NCBI GenBank assembly: GCA_910589665.1
Contig: CAJUTR010000019.1
Location: forward strand, 1-52,963
Reading direction: 5' to 3'
Source of the DNA: an uncultured Eubacterium sp.
GTDB taxonomy: Bacteria > Bacillota > Clostridia > Lachnospirales > Lachnospiraceae
Length of the DNA stretch: 52,963 nucleotides
In this document: positions 8,367 through 17,114 of the stretch, one piece after another
Position numbering within the stretch: position 1 is the stretch's first letter
Layout of the letters: every line of letters starts with the position of its first letter
Notes under the pieces: model-generated
Database searches by the model: none
Told to the model about the DNA's origin: nothing
What the model saw: the letters and a program-made list of their open reading frames with translations, nothing else
Program-made: the position numbers and the translations under genes

Positions 8367-8609
8367 GTGGCAGTAAAAATCCGTTTAAAGAGATTGGGCA
8401 AGAAAAAAGCGCCATTTTATAGAATTGTAGTAGCGGACGAGAGATCTCCGAGAGATGGCAGGAACATCGATGAGATTGGTACGTACGACCCGAACCAGGA
8501 GCCTGCAGCCGTAAAGGTAGATGAGGAAGCAGCGAAAAAGTGGATCGCAAACGGTGCAAAGCCGACCGATGTAGTTGCCCGCCTGTTCAAGCAGGCAGGT
8601 ATTGTGTGA
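8367..8609 (+). CDS. rpsP: Ribosomal protein bS16
   Basis: Product of 80 residues with the bS16 hallmarks: AVKIRLKRLGKKKAPFYRIVVADERSPRDGR at the N-terminus (read from the sequence in segments AVKIRLKRLG and PFYRIVVAD) and IGTYDP in the middle. It is an assembly protein of the 30S subunit. The start is the GTG at 8367, eight bases after AAGGAGG; the GTG at 8358 lies inside that ribosome site. Confidence 0.97.
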   Translation: MAVKIRLKRLGKKKAPFYRIVVADERSPRDGRNIDEIGTYDPNQEPAAVKVDEEAAKKWIANGAKPTDVVARLFKQAGIV

Positions 8610-8628
8610 TCATAAGGAGGTTAGCAGT

Positions 8629-8856
8629 ATGAAACAGTTACTTGAAGTGATTGCTAGCGCGTTGGTGGACAATCCCGATGAAGTAGTCGTGACAGAGACG
8701 GAAAACGACAAAGAGATTGTCCTGAGTCTGAAAGTTGCTCCTGACGACATGGGAAAAGTGATCGGAAAGCAGGGCAAGATCGCGAAAGCGATCCGTACAG
8801 TTGTGCGCGCCTCTGCCTCAAAGAGCGACAAAAAAATACTGGTGGACATCCAATAA
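8629..8856 (+). CDS. khpA: KH-domain RNA-binding protein KhpA
   Basis: Product of 75 residues, a single KH domain with the GKVIGKQGK signature (GxxG loop) near residues 42-50. KhpA proteins, formerly YlqC, bind RNA, often with KhpB/Jag, and affect cell elongation and division in streptococci. Its location between rpsP and rimM is the conserved one. The ATG at 8629 follows AAGGAGG by eight bases. Confidence 0.94.
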   Translation: MKQLLEVIASALVDNPDEVVVTETENDKEIVLSLKVAPDDMGKVIGKQGKIAKAIRTVVRASASKSDKKILVDIQ

Positions 8857-8877
8857 ATGATGGCAGAAAAAGGAAAG

Positions 8878-8905
8878 AAAGCGTCGTAACATGCGGCGCT
8901 TTTTT
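8878..8905 (+). terminator. Internal terminator-like hairpin, khpA-rimM
   Basis: GCGTCG/CGGCGC stem (one G-U) plus three A-T pairs, followed by TTTTTT at 8900-8905. It lies within the operon, so it may set the ratio of upstream ribosomal to downstream modification proteins by partial termination. Confidence 0.55.
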
Positions 8906-8929
8906 GAAACATAAAAGGAGGTATTGATT

Positions 8930-9451
8930 TTGGAAGACTTACTTAGGATCGGCGTTGTCACGACGACACACGGTCTGCGGGGGGAGGTAAAGGTATTTCC
9001 CACGACAGACGATCCGAGACGGTTTGGCGACTGTGACGAGGTGTTTCTTGTCAAAAAGCATCCGCTTCAACAGGAAAAACGCCTGCTCCATGTGGAAAGA
9101 GTCAAATATTTTAAAAATATCGTTATTATAAAGTTCAAAGAATTTAACGACATTAACGAGGTGGAACAATTTCGTAAATGTGACATAATGGTGACGAGAG
9201 AACACGCCGTGCCGTTGGAAGAAGGCGAGTATTTTTTCTGTGATGTGATCGGGGCGTCGGTATCCGAGGAAGACGGGACGCCGGTCGGCACCGTAAAAGA
9301 TGTGTTGGAAACGGGGGCGAATAATGTGTTTGTCATCGAGATGGAAGATGGCCAGGAAGTTCTGTTTCCGTCGATTCCAGACTGTATCAAAAAAATAGAT
9401 GTGGAAAACAAGCAGATCGTGGCGCATATCATGCCGGGACTGCTCGACTGA
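8930..9451 (+). CDS. rimM: Ribosome maturation factor RimM
   Basis: Product of 173 residues. The N-terminal RimM domain shows GVVTTTHGLRGEVKVFP and the C-terminal PRC-barrel ends with FPSIPDCIKKID. It binds uS19 and helps mature the 3' major domain of the 30S subunit. The preferred start is TTG at 8930, eight bases after AAGGAGG; TTG at 8924 is only two bases from it. The gene precedes trmD, as in many bacteria. Confidence 0.95.
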   Translation: MEDLLRIGVVTTTHGLRGEVKVFPTTDDPRRFGDCDEVFLVKKHPLQQEKRLLHVERVKYFKNIVIIKFKEFNDINEVEQFRKCDIMVTREHAVPLEEGEYFFCDVIGASVSEEDGTPVGTVKDVLETGANNVFVIEMEDGQEVLFPSIPDCIKKIDVENKQIVAHIMPGLLD

Positions 9452-9467
9452 TCGTGAGGAAGTGGAC

Positions 9468-10172
9468 ATGCAGTACAAGATTATGACATTGTTCCCGGAA
9501 ATGTTTCCGGGTATTATGGACGCGAGCATACTTGGCAGGGCAAAAGAGAGCGGGATTATCGGGTGGGAGACGTTTAATATCCGCGATCACACGCTTGATA
9601 AGCACAAGAGGGTCGATGATTACCCGTATGGCGGCGGAGCCGGGATGGTGATGCAGGCGGAGCCGGTATACCGCTGTTATGAGGCGGTCGTACGGGAACT
9701 GGGACATGCGCCGAGGCGGGTCATTTATATGACGCCCCAGGGGCGGGTGTTTGACCAGAAGATGGCGGAGGAGTTTGCGAGGGAAGAAGAACTTGTTTTT
9801 TTGTGCGGCCACTATGAAGGCATCGATGAGCGCGTTTTAGAGGAGATCGTCACGGATGCGGTCTCGGTCGGAGACTATGTGATGACGGGGGGGGAACTGC
9901 CTGCCATGACTGTCATGGATGCCGTATCCCGTCTCGTGCCGGGGGTCCTGAACAATGAGGATTCCGCGCGGAATGAAAGTTTTTCAGATGGACTATTGGA
10001 ACATCCCCAGTATACGAGGCCGGAAGAGATCCTGGGAAGAAAGGTTCCCGAAGTCCTGCTTTCTGGACACCATGCGAAGATCGAGGAGTGGAGGCTGGAA
10101 AAATCGCTGGAGCGTACGAAAATATTTCGTCCCGACCTGTACCGGGAGTGGCAAGAAAAAAAGTCTATATGA
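9468..10172 (+). CDS. trmD: tRNA (guanine37-N1)-methyltransferase
   Basis: Product of 234 residues. It starts with MQYKIMTLFPEMFPG and contains the trefoil-knot SPOUT motifs YGGGAGMVM, CGHYEGIDERV and YVMTGGELPAM, which form the SAM pocket. It ends with a DNA/RNA-handling helix (HHAKIEEWR). It methylates G37 of tRNAs to prevent +1 frameshifting. The ATG at 9468 lies 16 bases after the rimM stop. rplS, the usual next gene, is absent. Confidence 0.97.
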   Translation: MQYKIMTLFPEMFPGIMDASILGRAKESGIIGWETFNIRDHTLDKHKRVDDYPYGGGAGMVMQAEPVYRCYEAVVRELGHAPRRVIYMTPQGRVFDQKMAEEFAREEELVFLCGHYEGIDERVLEEIVTDAVSVGDYVMTGGELPAMTVMDAVSRLVPGVLNNEDSARNESFSDGLLEHPQYTRPEEILGRKVPEVLLSGHHAKIEEWRLEKSLERTKIFRPDLYREWQEKKSI

Positions 10173-10173
10173 C

Positions 10174-10202
10174 TTGCATTTTCGGTGAGTACATGATAAA
10201 AT
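10174..10202 (+). promoter_or_regulatory. Promoter for hisB
   Basis: TTGCAT at 10174-10179, 17 bases, TAAAAT at 10197-10202 with an extended TG. It lies directly after the trmD stop. Confidence 0.55.
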
Positions 10203-10240
10203 TATAAGATAATAATGAAGTTTTGATTGGAGCGGTGAGA

Positions 10241-10828
10241 TTGAGTCGAAGTGCGAAATGTGAGCGGATTACGAAAGAAACGGAAATTTCTGTCGAACTA
10301 GAGGTGGATGGCACCGGAACGTATGAGGTGGATACGGGGATCGGTTTTTTTGACCATATGCTGGAAGGTTTTGCGAGACACGGCCTGTTCGATTTAAAAA
10401 TAGCGGTAAAGGGAGATATCCACGTCGATGCCCACCACACAGTAGAAGATACGGGGATCGTACTGGGCCAGGCGTTTGCGAAGGCGCTCGGGAAAAAAGA
10501 AGGGATCGGCCGGTTTGGTTTTTTTATACTGCCGATGGATGATGCGCTCGTTTTGGCATCGCTGGACATATCGGGCCGCACTTATTTTGCCTTTGACGGG
10601 TCATTTGCGGCAGAACGGCTGGGAGACATGGAAACGGAAACGGTGCGGGAGTTTTTTATGGGATTTGCGTCCGGTGCTGGGTTGAACCTCCATATCCGAC
10701 AGCTGGCAGGAACGAATACCCACCATATCATCGAGGCGATGTTTAAGGCCACCGCAAAGGCGATGGATATGGCAGTGGCGACAGACAGGCGGATCGAAGG
10801 GGTTCTTTCTACGAAAGGGGTTTTGTAG
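10241..10828 (+). CDS. hisB: Imidazoleglycerol-phosphate dehydratase
   Basis: Product of 195 residues, the standard single-domain HisB length. It shows GIGFFDHMLEGFARHG, DAHHTVEDTGIVLGQA and GTNTHHIIEAMFKA, whose paired His/Glu sets bind the two manganese ions. It catalyses histidine synthesis step 6. The chosen start is TTG at 10241, eight bases after GGAG; TTG 10223 and GTG 10235 are in frame but poorly spaced. There is no phosphatase domain. It is coupled to the downstream hisIE gene. Confidence 0.95.
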   Translation: MSRSAKCERITKETEISVELEVDGTGTYEVDTGIGFFDHMLEGFARHGLFDLKIAVKGDIHVDAHHTVEDTGIVLGQAFAKALGKKEGIGRFGFFILPMDDALVLASLDISGRTYFAFDGSFAAERLGDMETETVREFFMGFASGAGLNLHIRQLAGTNTHHIIEAMFKATAKAMDMAVATDRRIEGVLSTKGVL

Positions 10829-10870
10829 AAACATCTGTAAGATTATTACATAGATCAAGGAGGAAGCGGT

Positions 10871-12112
10871 TTGGCAAACAAAAAGATTATCCCGTTTATC
10901 AATGGAGAAAATGAGCTGGCGGTAAACATTTTAATGCAGGCAGAACAATATTGTTTTGCAGGTGCGGATGAATTATTTATTTATAATTATTCCAAAATAG
11001 AAAAGGAGAGGGAAGAGTTTCTAGCTGTTTTAAAACAGGTGGATGCCAGGATTGATATTCCTTTTATGACAGGAATGTATGTCGGCCGTTTTGAAGATGC
11101 CAAAAAGGCTTTTTATACCGGAGCAGAGCGGCTTGTGATCCGATATAGTGTGTGCCCGGAGGAATCTGTGCTTGCTGAGGTTATTTCCCGATTTGGTTCT
11201 GACCGGGTCATGATCGAGGCGGATGCCGGGAGTGAATTCGACCAGTTTGAGATTCCGGTCGATTCGCTTTTGTTAAAACATGTGAACGTCGGTTCGGAAC
11301 TGGAAAGAAAACTGAACCGTTTTGGAAAGCCGATGATCATCCGGGACAGTCTGCTTCGAAATGATTTAGAAGATCTTTTAAAACTCCCTTTTGTCAAAGG
11401 TGTTTCTACCAATCATTTTTTGGGAAAAGAATTATTTAAAGTGAAAATGAGCATGAAACGAGCGGGGATTGAGATGAACACGTTTGAATCTTCAATGGAT
11501 TTTTCGGCATTTAAAACCGACGAAAAAGGGTTGATCCCATGTGTCGTTCAGGATTATAAGACAAGTGAAGTGTTAATGGTTGCGTATATGAACAGAGAAT
11601 CGTATGAATCGACATGTGCGACAGGGAAAATGACTTATTACAGCAGGAGTCGGAATGAACTATGGTGTAAAGGAGATACGTCGGGCCATTACCAGTATGT
11701 CAAAGAATTGAAACTGGATTGTGACTGTGACACGATCCTGGCAAAAATACATCAGGTCGGGGCAGCTTGTCATACAGGAGCGAGAAGTTGTTTCTTTACC
11801 GAACTTGCGAAAAAGGAATATGATCAGACAAACCCGCTCACGATCCTAAATGAAGTGTTTGCGACGGTCGAGGACCGAAAACAGAATCCGAAAGAAGGTT
11901 CGTATACAAATTACCTGTTTGAGAAAGGGATTGATAAGATCCTAAAAAAATGCGGGGAAGAGGCGACGGAGATCGTCATTGCGGCAAAAAATCCCGACGC
12001 ATCGGAACTGAAGTATGAGATCGCGGATTTTCTCTATCATTTGATGGTTCTTATGGCAGAATGTGGACTGACGTGGGATGATGTGATAAAAGAACTTGCC
12101 AACAGGCATTGA
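10871..12112 (+). CDS. hisI: HisIE (PRA cyclohydrolase / PRA-ATP pyrophosphatase) with HisF-like N-terminal domain
   Basis: Product of 413 residues, about twice normal HisIE. Residues 1-205 resemble a HisA/HisF barrel (IIPFING at the start, ADELFIY, FGSDRVMIEADAG). The first catalytic Asp is replaced (FING where HisF has CLDV) and the GGGI phosphate loop is lost (MTGMYVG), so this part is probably non-catalytic. HisI follows (GLIPCVVQDYKTSEVLMVAYMN, WCKGDTSG, DCDCD, CHTGARSCFF, with the zinc cysteines). HisE is at the end (LFEKGIDKILKKCGEEATE, EIADFLYHLMV). Together HisI and HisE carry out steps 2 and 3 of histidine synthesis. The start is TTG, seven bases after AAGGAGG. Confidence 0.93.
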   Translation: MANKKIIPFINGENELAVNILMQAEQYCFAGADELFIYNYSKIEKEREEFLAVLKQVDARIDIPFMTGMYVGRFEDAKKAFYTGAERLVIRYSVCPEESVLAEVISRFGSDRVMIEADAGSEFDQFEIPVDSLLLKHVNVGSELERKLNRFGKPMIIRDSLLRNDLEDLLKLPFVKGVSTNHFLGKELFKVKMSMKRAGIEMNTFESSMDFSAFKTDEKGLIPCVVQDYKTSEVLMVAYMNRESYESTCATGKMTYYSRSRNELWCKGDTSGHYQYVKELKLDCDCDTILAKIHQVGAACHTGARSCFFTELAKKEYDQTNPLTILNEVFATVEDRKQNPKEGSYTNYLFEKGIDKILKKCGEEATEIVIAAKNPDASELKYEIADFLYHLMVLMAECGLTWDDVIKELANRH

Positions 12113-12145
12113 GATAGAAATCGATAAGTTAGGAGGTATGTGGAT

Positions 12146-12271
12146 ATGACAGTAGGAGAAGCAGTTTTATATTATGGGGTCCGGCTGATCCTTTTTGCGG
12201 CGGTGGCTGGGGCTGGAATCGCATCTGGTATCAAGATCCGGAAAGCGAAGAATGCAAAAACAACAAATTAA
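12146..12271 (+). CDS. 41-residue single-pass membrane miniprotein
   Basis: A short open frame with AGGAGG (12131-12136) nine bases before its ATG. It encodes a hydrophobic segment (LILFAAVAGAGIASGI) and a basic tail (KIRKAKNAK), so it should be a one-pass membrane protein with its tail in the cytoplasm. It sits in the 180-base gap between hisIE and pilB, 20 bases before pilB. Co-transcription with the pilus genes is likely, but its function is unknown. Confidence 0.6.
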   Translation: MTVGEAVLYYGVRLILFAAVAGAGIASGIKIRKAKNAKTTN

Positions 12272-12291
12272 GAAAATAGAGGTTTGTTACT

Positions 12292-13998
12292 ATGGCAGGT
12301 AGAATTCGTAAAAGATTAGGGGATATGTTGGTGGAGGCTGGTGTCATTACAAATGACCAGCTGATGGAAGCTTTGGGAAAACAGAAGGAATCAGGGAAGC
12401 GTCTCGGTGAACTTCTGGTCGATCTCAGATTTACCGATGAGATGGAGATTGTGGAAGCGATGGCGCAGCAGATGAAGGTTCCGGTGGCCAAAATCAGGGA
12501 AGCAAAATTGGCGCCGGAGGTCATTGCCCTTCTGCCAGAAAATATCGTTCGAAAGCATCAGGTCGTTCCGTTTGAACTGGATGAGAACAATCCAAACATA
12601 CTCCGGGTCGCTATGTCGGACCCGTTGGATATCATCGCTGCCGATGACCTTTCCATTATTACGAACATGCAGATCGAAGTAATGGCGGCAACGGCATCGG
12701 ATGTCATGTATGCAATCGAAAAGTACTACGGAAATGAGCAGTCTGCGAAGCTGGCAGATAGTTTTGCCCAGGAACGTATGGAGAAAGATAAAAAACTCAA
12801 GGGCGATAAGGCAGAGGAAGGAAACGACGAGGTTGATAATTCTCCGATCGTGCTGCTCGTTAATAAGATCATTGAGCAGGCGGTCAATGAGCGCGCCAGC
12901 GATATACATATCGAAGCTTTAGAAGACGAAGTGCGGGTGCGATACCGCATCGACGGTGCGATGCAGGAGATTACGCGGTATCCGAAAGATCTTTTAAGTG
13001 CGATCGTTGCCCGGATCAAGATCGTGAGCGGCATGAACATTTCGGAAAAGAGAGCGCCGCAGGACGGCCGTATGACATTAATCTTTAACCGTGTGGAATA
13101 CGATCTCCGTGTATCCACTCTTCCAACGACGTTTGGAGAAAAAGTCGTTATGCGTATTGCTTCCAAATCAGGATTGAATAAAGAAAAGAGCGAACTCGGA
13201 TTTCAGGAGGAAGAATTAAAGCGATTTGACGGGATATTAAAACATCCGCATGGGATCATTTTAGTTACGGGGCCGACCGGAAGCGGAAAGTCGACGACAT
13301 TGTATACCGTACTCAACGAGTTGAACGGCGGGGAAGTAAATATCATTACGGTTGAGGATCCGGTCGAGGCCGATGTGGACGGGATCAATCAGGTACAGGT
13401 AAATGAAAAGGCAGGACTTACGTTTGCGTCCGCCCTCCGCTCGATTTTGAGGCAGGATCCGGATATTATCATGATCGGAGAGATCCGAGATGAGGAGACG
13501 GCGAGCATCGCAGTGAAGGCGGCGATCACGGGACATCTCGTTGTCAGTACGCTGCATACGAACAGTGCGGCGAGCACGGTCACGCGTTTGGAAGATATGG
13601 GGATTGAACCGTATATGGTTGCGGATTCTGTCGTGGGCATCATCGCGCAGCGTCTGGTGCGGCGTCTCTGTCCAAAATGCCGTGTGGAAAAACAGTTGAC
13701 GGATACGGATAAACTGCGGCTTCATCTGCGCGGGGATTCCAATCCGATGATCTATGAGCCGTCGGAGAACGGATGTGCTTATTGTAACAATTCAGGATAC
13801 CGGGGACGAATCGGTGTATATGAGATCATGCCGATCACGCCGGCGCTCCGGGAGATTATCAGCCGCGGGGGGGGGGCCGAGGAGATACAAAACGCAGCAT
13901 TGAAAGAAGGGCTTACGACGCTGCGTCTCGGTGCTGCAAAACTGGTGCTGAAAGGTATCACGTCGATTACCGAGGTGGAACGAGTAGCAGCAGAATAA
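12292..13998 (+). CDS. pilB: Type IV pilus extension ATPase PilB
   Basis: Product of 568 residues. The N-terminal MshEN/GspE-N domain has two RLGxxLV motifs (RLGDMLVEAG, RLGELLVDL). The secretion ATPase core carries Walker A GPTGSGKST near residue 327, an Asp box and Walker B region (DPDIIMIGEIRDEETA) and a His box (HLVVSTLHTN). Four cysteines (about 460, 463, 495, 498) form the zinc site of PilB/GspE. It powers pilus extension from the cytoplasm with PilC. It opens the pilus cluster. The MshEN motifs may bind cyclic di-GMP. Confidence 0.96.
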   Translation: MAGRIRKRLGDMLVEAGVITNDQLMEALGKQKESGKRLGELLVDLRFTDEMEIVEAMAQQMKVPVAKIREAKLAPEVIALLPENIVRKHQVVPFELDENNPNILRVAMSDPLDIIAADDLSIITNMQIEVMAATASDVMYAIEKYYGNEQSAKLADSFAQERMEKDKKLKGDKAEEGNDEVDNSPIVLLVNKIIEQAVNERASDIHIEALEDEVRVRYRIDGAMQEITRYPKDLLSAIVARIKIVSGMNISEKRAPQDGRMTLIFNRVEYDLRVSTLPTTFGEKVVMRIASKSGLNKEKSELGFQEEELKRFDGILKHPHGIILVTGPTGSGKSTTLYTVLNELNGGEVNIITVEDPVEADVDGINQVQVNEKAGLTFASALRSILRQDPDIIMIGEIRDEETASIAVKAAITGHLVVSTLHTNSAASTVTRLEDMGIEPYMVADSVVGIIAQRLVRRLCPKCRVEKQLTDTDKLRLHLRGDSNPMIYEPSENGCAYCNNSGYRGRIGVYEIMPITPALREIISRGGGAEEIQNAALKEGLTTLRLGAAKLVLKGITSITEVERVAAE

Positions 13999-14034
13999 GT
14001 GCTGTGAAAATAAATGAAGGAGGAGAAGGGGGAT

Positions 14035-15087
14035 ATGACACTTGATGATATTTTGATCCAGGCACGGAAAGTAGGGGCTTCCGATGTTCACGTTTCAGCA
14101 GGGGTTCCAATCAAATGCAGGGTACATGGAACGTTAAAGAATCTTACTAGTAATGTCATGGCGGTAAGCGATACAAAGGCACTGGTAGAACAGATGATCC
14201 CGATGCGTCTGATTTCGGATTTTAATAAGTCGGGAGAAGCTGATTTTTCTTATTCCGTTCCAGGGCAGGGGAGATTTCGTGTCAATGTATTTAAACAAAG
14301 AGGTTCCATGGCGTTTGTCATCCGTCTGATCAACGAGGAGATTCCGAAACCGGAAAGTTTGGGGTTGACACAGTCTGTTATTGATCTTACAAATAAAAAG
14401 AGAGGGCTCGTACTGGTGACAGGGCCGACCGGAAGCGGAAAATCGACGACTTTGGCATCGTTGATCAACCGGATCAACGAAACATACAGCCATCATATCA
14501 TTACATTGGAAGATCCGATCGAGTATTTACATATGCACAAAAAATCCATAGTGAACCAGCGTGAGATCGGAATGGATACTGACAATTATGCCAATGCGCT
14601 GCGTGCTGCGCTCCGAGAGGATCCGGATGTGATTCTCGTAGGCGAAATGCGTGATCTCGATACGATTGCCACAGCGGTCACGGCGGCAGAGACTGGGCAT
14701 CTGGTCTTTTCGACACTGCATACCATTGGCGCAGCAGCGACGATCGACCGTATCATCGACGTGTTTCCGCCTTATCAACAGCCGCAGATCCGATTGCAGC
14801 TGGCTACGCTTTTGGAAGCGATCATATCACAGCAGCTGATGAAGACGGCAGATGGGAGTGGACGGATTGCGGCATTTGAGATCCTCCATGCCAACAGCGC
14901 GATACGGGCGCTGATCCGCGAAGGAAAGAGCCATCAGATCCCGTCTGTTGTCCAGACGAGCCGCAAACGCGGCATGATCACGATGGATGATTCGATTTTT
15001 GATCTATATACCCAGGGCAAAGTAACGAAGGAAGAGGCAATCACATATGCCCAGGACAAAATAGCGTTAACAAAACGGCTATATTAA
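14035..15087 (+). CDS. pilT: Type IV pilus retraction ATPase PilT
   Basis: Product of 350 residues. Motifs are Walker A GPTGSGKST near residue 130, EDPIEYLHMHKKSIVNQREIG (given here as EDPIEY and NQREIG), Walker B region DPDVILVGEMRD, and ETGHLVFSTLHT. The AIRALIREGK motif is characteristic of PilT and needed for retraction. The zinc cysteines of PilB are absent, as expected. The start is ATG 14035; the ATG at 14014 overlaps the AAGGAGG. Together with PilB it indicates dynamic, retractable pili (twitching, adhesion or DNA uptake). Confidence 0.96.
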   Translation: MTLDDILIQARKVGASDVHVSAGVPIKCRVHGTLKNLTSNVMAVSDTKALVEQMIPMRLISDFNKSGEADFSYSVPGQGRFRVNVFKQRGSMAFVIRLINEEIPKPESLGLTQSVIDLTNKKRGLVLVTGPTGSGKSTTLASLINRINETYSHHIITLEDPIEYLHMHKKSIVNQREIGMDTDNYANALRAALREDPDVILVGEMRDLDTIATAVTAAETGHLVFSTLHTIGAAATIDRIIDVFPPYQQPQIRLQLATLLEAIISQQLMKTADGSGRIAAFEILHANSAIRALIREGKSHQIPSVVQTSRKRGMITMDDSIFDLYTQGKVTKEEAITYAQDKIALTKRLY

Positions 15088-15103
15088 GAAAGGAGGGTTT
15101 CGC

Positions 15104-16315
15104 GTGGCTACTTATAAGTACCAGATCACCGATAAGTATGGAAAAGATAAAAAGGGTACGCTGGAAGCGGCATCGCCAGAGGCGGCAACAGCTAAACTCA
15201 AAGGCGATGGTGCGGTTGTCCGTTCGGTCAGGGAAGTGACGAGCATCGACGATGCCGCATGGAACATAACGATCGGTAACCCGGTAAAGATGAAAGATAT
15301 TACGCTGTTCTGCCGTCAGTTTTACAGTATACTGAATGCGGGGGTCACGGTAGTGGACGGTTTAAAAATGCTTCAGGATTCTACGGAAAATAAGGTGTTC
15401 CGCAAGTCAATCTATAATGTACAGGTAAATGTGGAAAAGGGAGAGACACTTGCCAATGCCATGGCATTGGAGGGAAAGGTGTTTCCAGACCTGCTGATCA
15501 ACATGGTGGCAGCCGGTGAGGCAACCGGTAACCTGAGTATAGCGTTTGAGCGTATTTGTACACAGTTTGAGAAAGACAGTAAATTAAGATCCATGCTTGT
15601 ATCGGCCATGATCTATCCAGTCGTTGTATTGGTTGTTACGATTATTGTGGTTATTGTGTTGATGGTAGTCGTAATACCGCAGTTTCAGGAAATCTTTGAT
15701 ATGATGGGAGAGGAACTTCCGCTTCCGACGCAAATTGTTATTAATGTAAGCCAGTTTATGATCAACAATCTTGTTTTAGTCATCGGTGGTATTGTTGGTT
15801 TGGTTCTTGCAGTGATTGCGGCGAAAAATACGGAGATGGGAAAACAGCTGACGAGCCGTATGTGTTTAAAGCTTCCTATCATCAATGATTTTACAGTGAA
15901 AAACGGTTCAGCAAAATTTAGTATGACGATGTCAACATTGATCACGTCTGGTGTGCCGTTAGTAGAGGCATTAGGAATTGTGGCTAACGTCGTGCAGAAT
16001 CGAGTTATGCGGAAAGCGCTCAATGATGCAAGGGAAGAAGTCATGCAGGGAATTCCGATGTCGGAGCCGCTCGAAGCGTCTGGTGTGTTTCCGCAGATGG
16101 TGCATCATATGGTTCGGATTGGGGAAGAAACAGGTAATACGGAGGCAATGCTCGATAAAGTGGCAGAATATTATGAGCAGGAAGTGGAAGCCGCTACAAA
16201 GAACCTTACAACAATTATGGAACCTCTCATTATTATTGTATTGGCTATTAGCGTCGGCGGAGTCGTGGGTGCGATTGTCATGCCAATGATGCAGATCTAC
16301 TCAATGGCGGGGTGA
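15104..16315 (+). CDS. pilC: Type IV pilus inner-membrane platform protein PilC
   Basis: Product of 403 residues with two repeated GspF domains: each has a cytoplasmic helical bundle (FCRQFYSILNAGVTVVDGL and KFSMTMSTLITSGVPLVEAL, both read in full in the frame) followed by long hydrophobic segments (near residues 170-190, 220-245, 375-395). It is the platform that the PilB/PilT motors turn. It has a GTG start, eight bases after AAGGAGG, 16 bases after pilT. Confidence 0.96.
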   Translation: MATYKYQITDKYGKDKKGTLEAASPEAATAKLKGDGAVVRSVREVTSIDDAAWNITIGNPVKMKDITLFCRQFYSILNAGVTVVDGLKMLQDSTENKVFRKSIYNVQVNVEKGETLANAMALEGKVFPDLLINMVAAGEATGNLSIAFERICTQFEKDSKLRSMLVSAMIYPVVVLVVTIIVVIVLMVVVIPQFQEIFDMMGEELPLPTQIVINVSQFMINNLVLVIGGIVGLVLAVIAAKNTEMGKQLTSRMCLKLPIINDFTVKNGSAKFSMTMSTLITSGVPLVEALGIVANVVQNRVMRKALNDAREEVMQGIPMSEPLEASGVFPQMVHHMVRIGEETGNTEAMLDKVAEYYEQEVEAATKNLTTIMEPLIIIVLAISVGGVVGAIVMPMMQIYSMAG

Positions 16316-16370
16316 TAGTAGGAAAGTTCTAATTATCAACTCTAAATTTTGTTAAATATTGCAAAAAACG

Positions 16371-16400
16371 TTGACATTTAAAGGGGGTTTATGTTAAAAT
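16371..16400 (+). promoter_or_regulatory. Strong promoter for the major pilin
   Basis: TTGACA at 16371-16376, 18-base spacer, TAAAAT at 16395-16400 with an extended TG at 16392-16393. A 60-base leader follows. It allows the pilin to be made in excess over the machinery. Confidence 0.75.
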
Positions 16401-16460
16401 TGACTATAAGAAATGCAGGAGAAATAATCTTCTGTAAATAAAAAAAAGGAGAGTTAAAGG

Positions 16461-17033
16461 ATGAAAAAGAAAATGCAAAAGTATTTAAGCGGTTCCAATG
16501 AAGGTTTCTCCCTTGTGGAGTTGATCATTGTTATCGCGATCATGGCTATCTTGATTGGAGTAGTTGCACTAGCTGTTATTCCGTATTTGGAGAAGTCACA
16601 GGAGTCGAAGGATTTGCAGGCACTTAGTACATTGTCTGGGGCATTATCATCCGCAGTGGCTGATGTAAAAGCGACGGGAACTGGTACAATCGTTTTGGAG
16701 AATGATAAGAAGGTCAATGATACTGGAAACACAGCTACCGGTACTGACGCAGCAAAGGTTCAGGCTGCTATGGCTGATGTGATTGGAGATTCTGCGGTTT
16801 CGTTAGGGTCAAATGCTTCCACATCTATAGGTGAGAATAAGGTTACATGTTATTATGATTCTTCCAAAAATGTAGTAGCAGTATATGTAAAACTTGGTTC
16901 TGGAAGTAACAATGGAACCAACACAGATAAGGCACCAGATGGTAATAGTATAGCAAACTGCAAGTACAATGACAATCAGCCTTTGATCGTTTCAAATGGT
17001 GGTGGTGTTACTAGCGGAACGGGAACGCCGTGA
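16461..17033 (+). CDS. pilA: Major type IV pilin (prepilin)
   Basis: Product of 190 residues. A 15-residue leader ends in Gly, then FSLVE, the prepilin peptidase site with Glu at position 5 of the mature protein. The hydrophobic N-terminal helix follows (LIIVIAIMAILIGVVALAVIPYL). The globular part is rich in Ala, Ser, Thr and Asn, with two cysteines (VTCYY and ANCKY) that could form a disulfide. It has its own promoter and a distinct leader, fitting a major subunit. The product assembles into the pilus after cleavage by the peptidase encoded next. Confidence 0.92.
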   Translation: MKKKMQKYLSGSNEGFSLVELIIVIAIMAILIGVVALAVIPYLEKSQESKDLQALSTLSGALSSAVADVKATGTGTIVLENDKKVNDTGNTATGTDAAKVQAAMADVIGDSAVSLGSNASTSIGENKVTCYYDSSKNVVAVYVKLGSGSNNGTNTDKAPDGNSIANCKYNDNQPLIVSNGGGVTSGTGTP

Positions 17034-17114
17034 TCATAGCTTTGCAAAAATAAGGTAGCAGTTTGCTTATATAGCAGCCTGCACTGTGTAACAACCACAC
17101 AAGGAGAACCTGCC

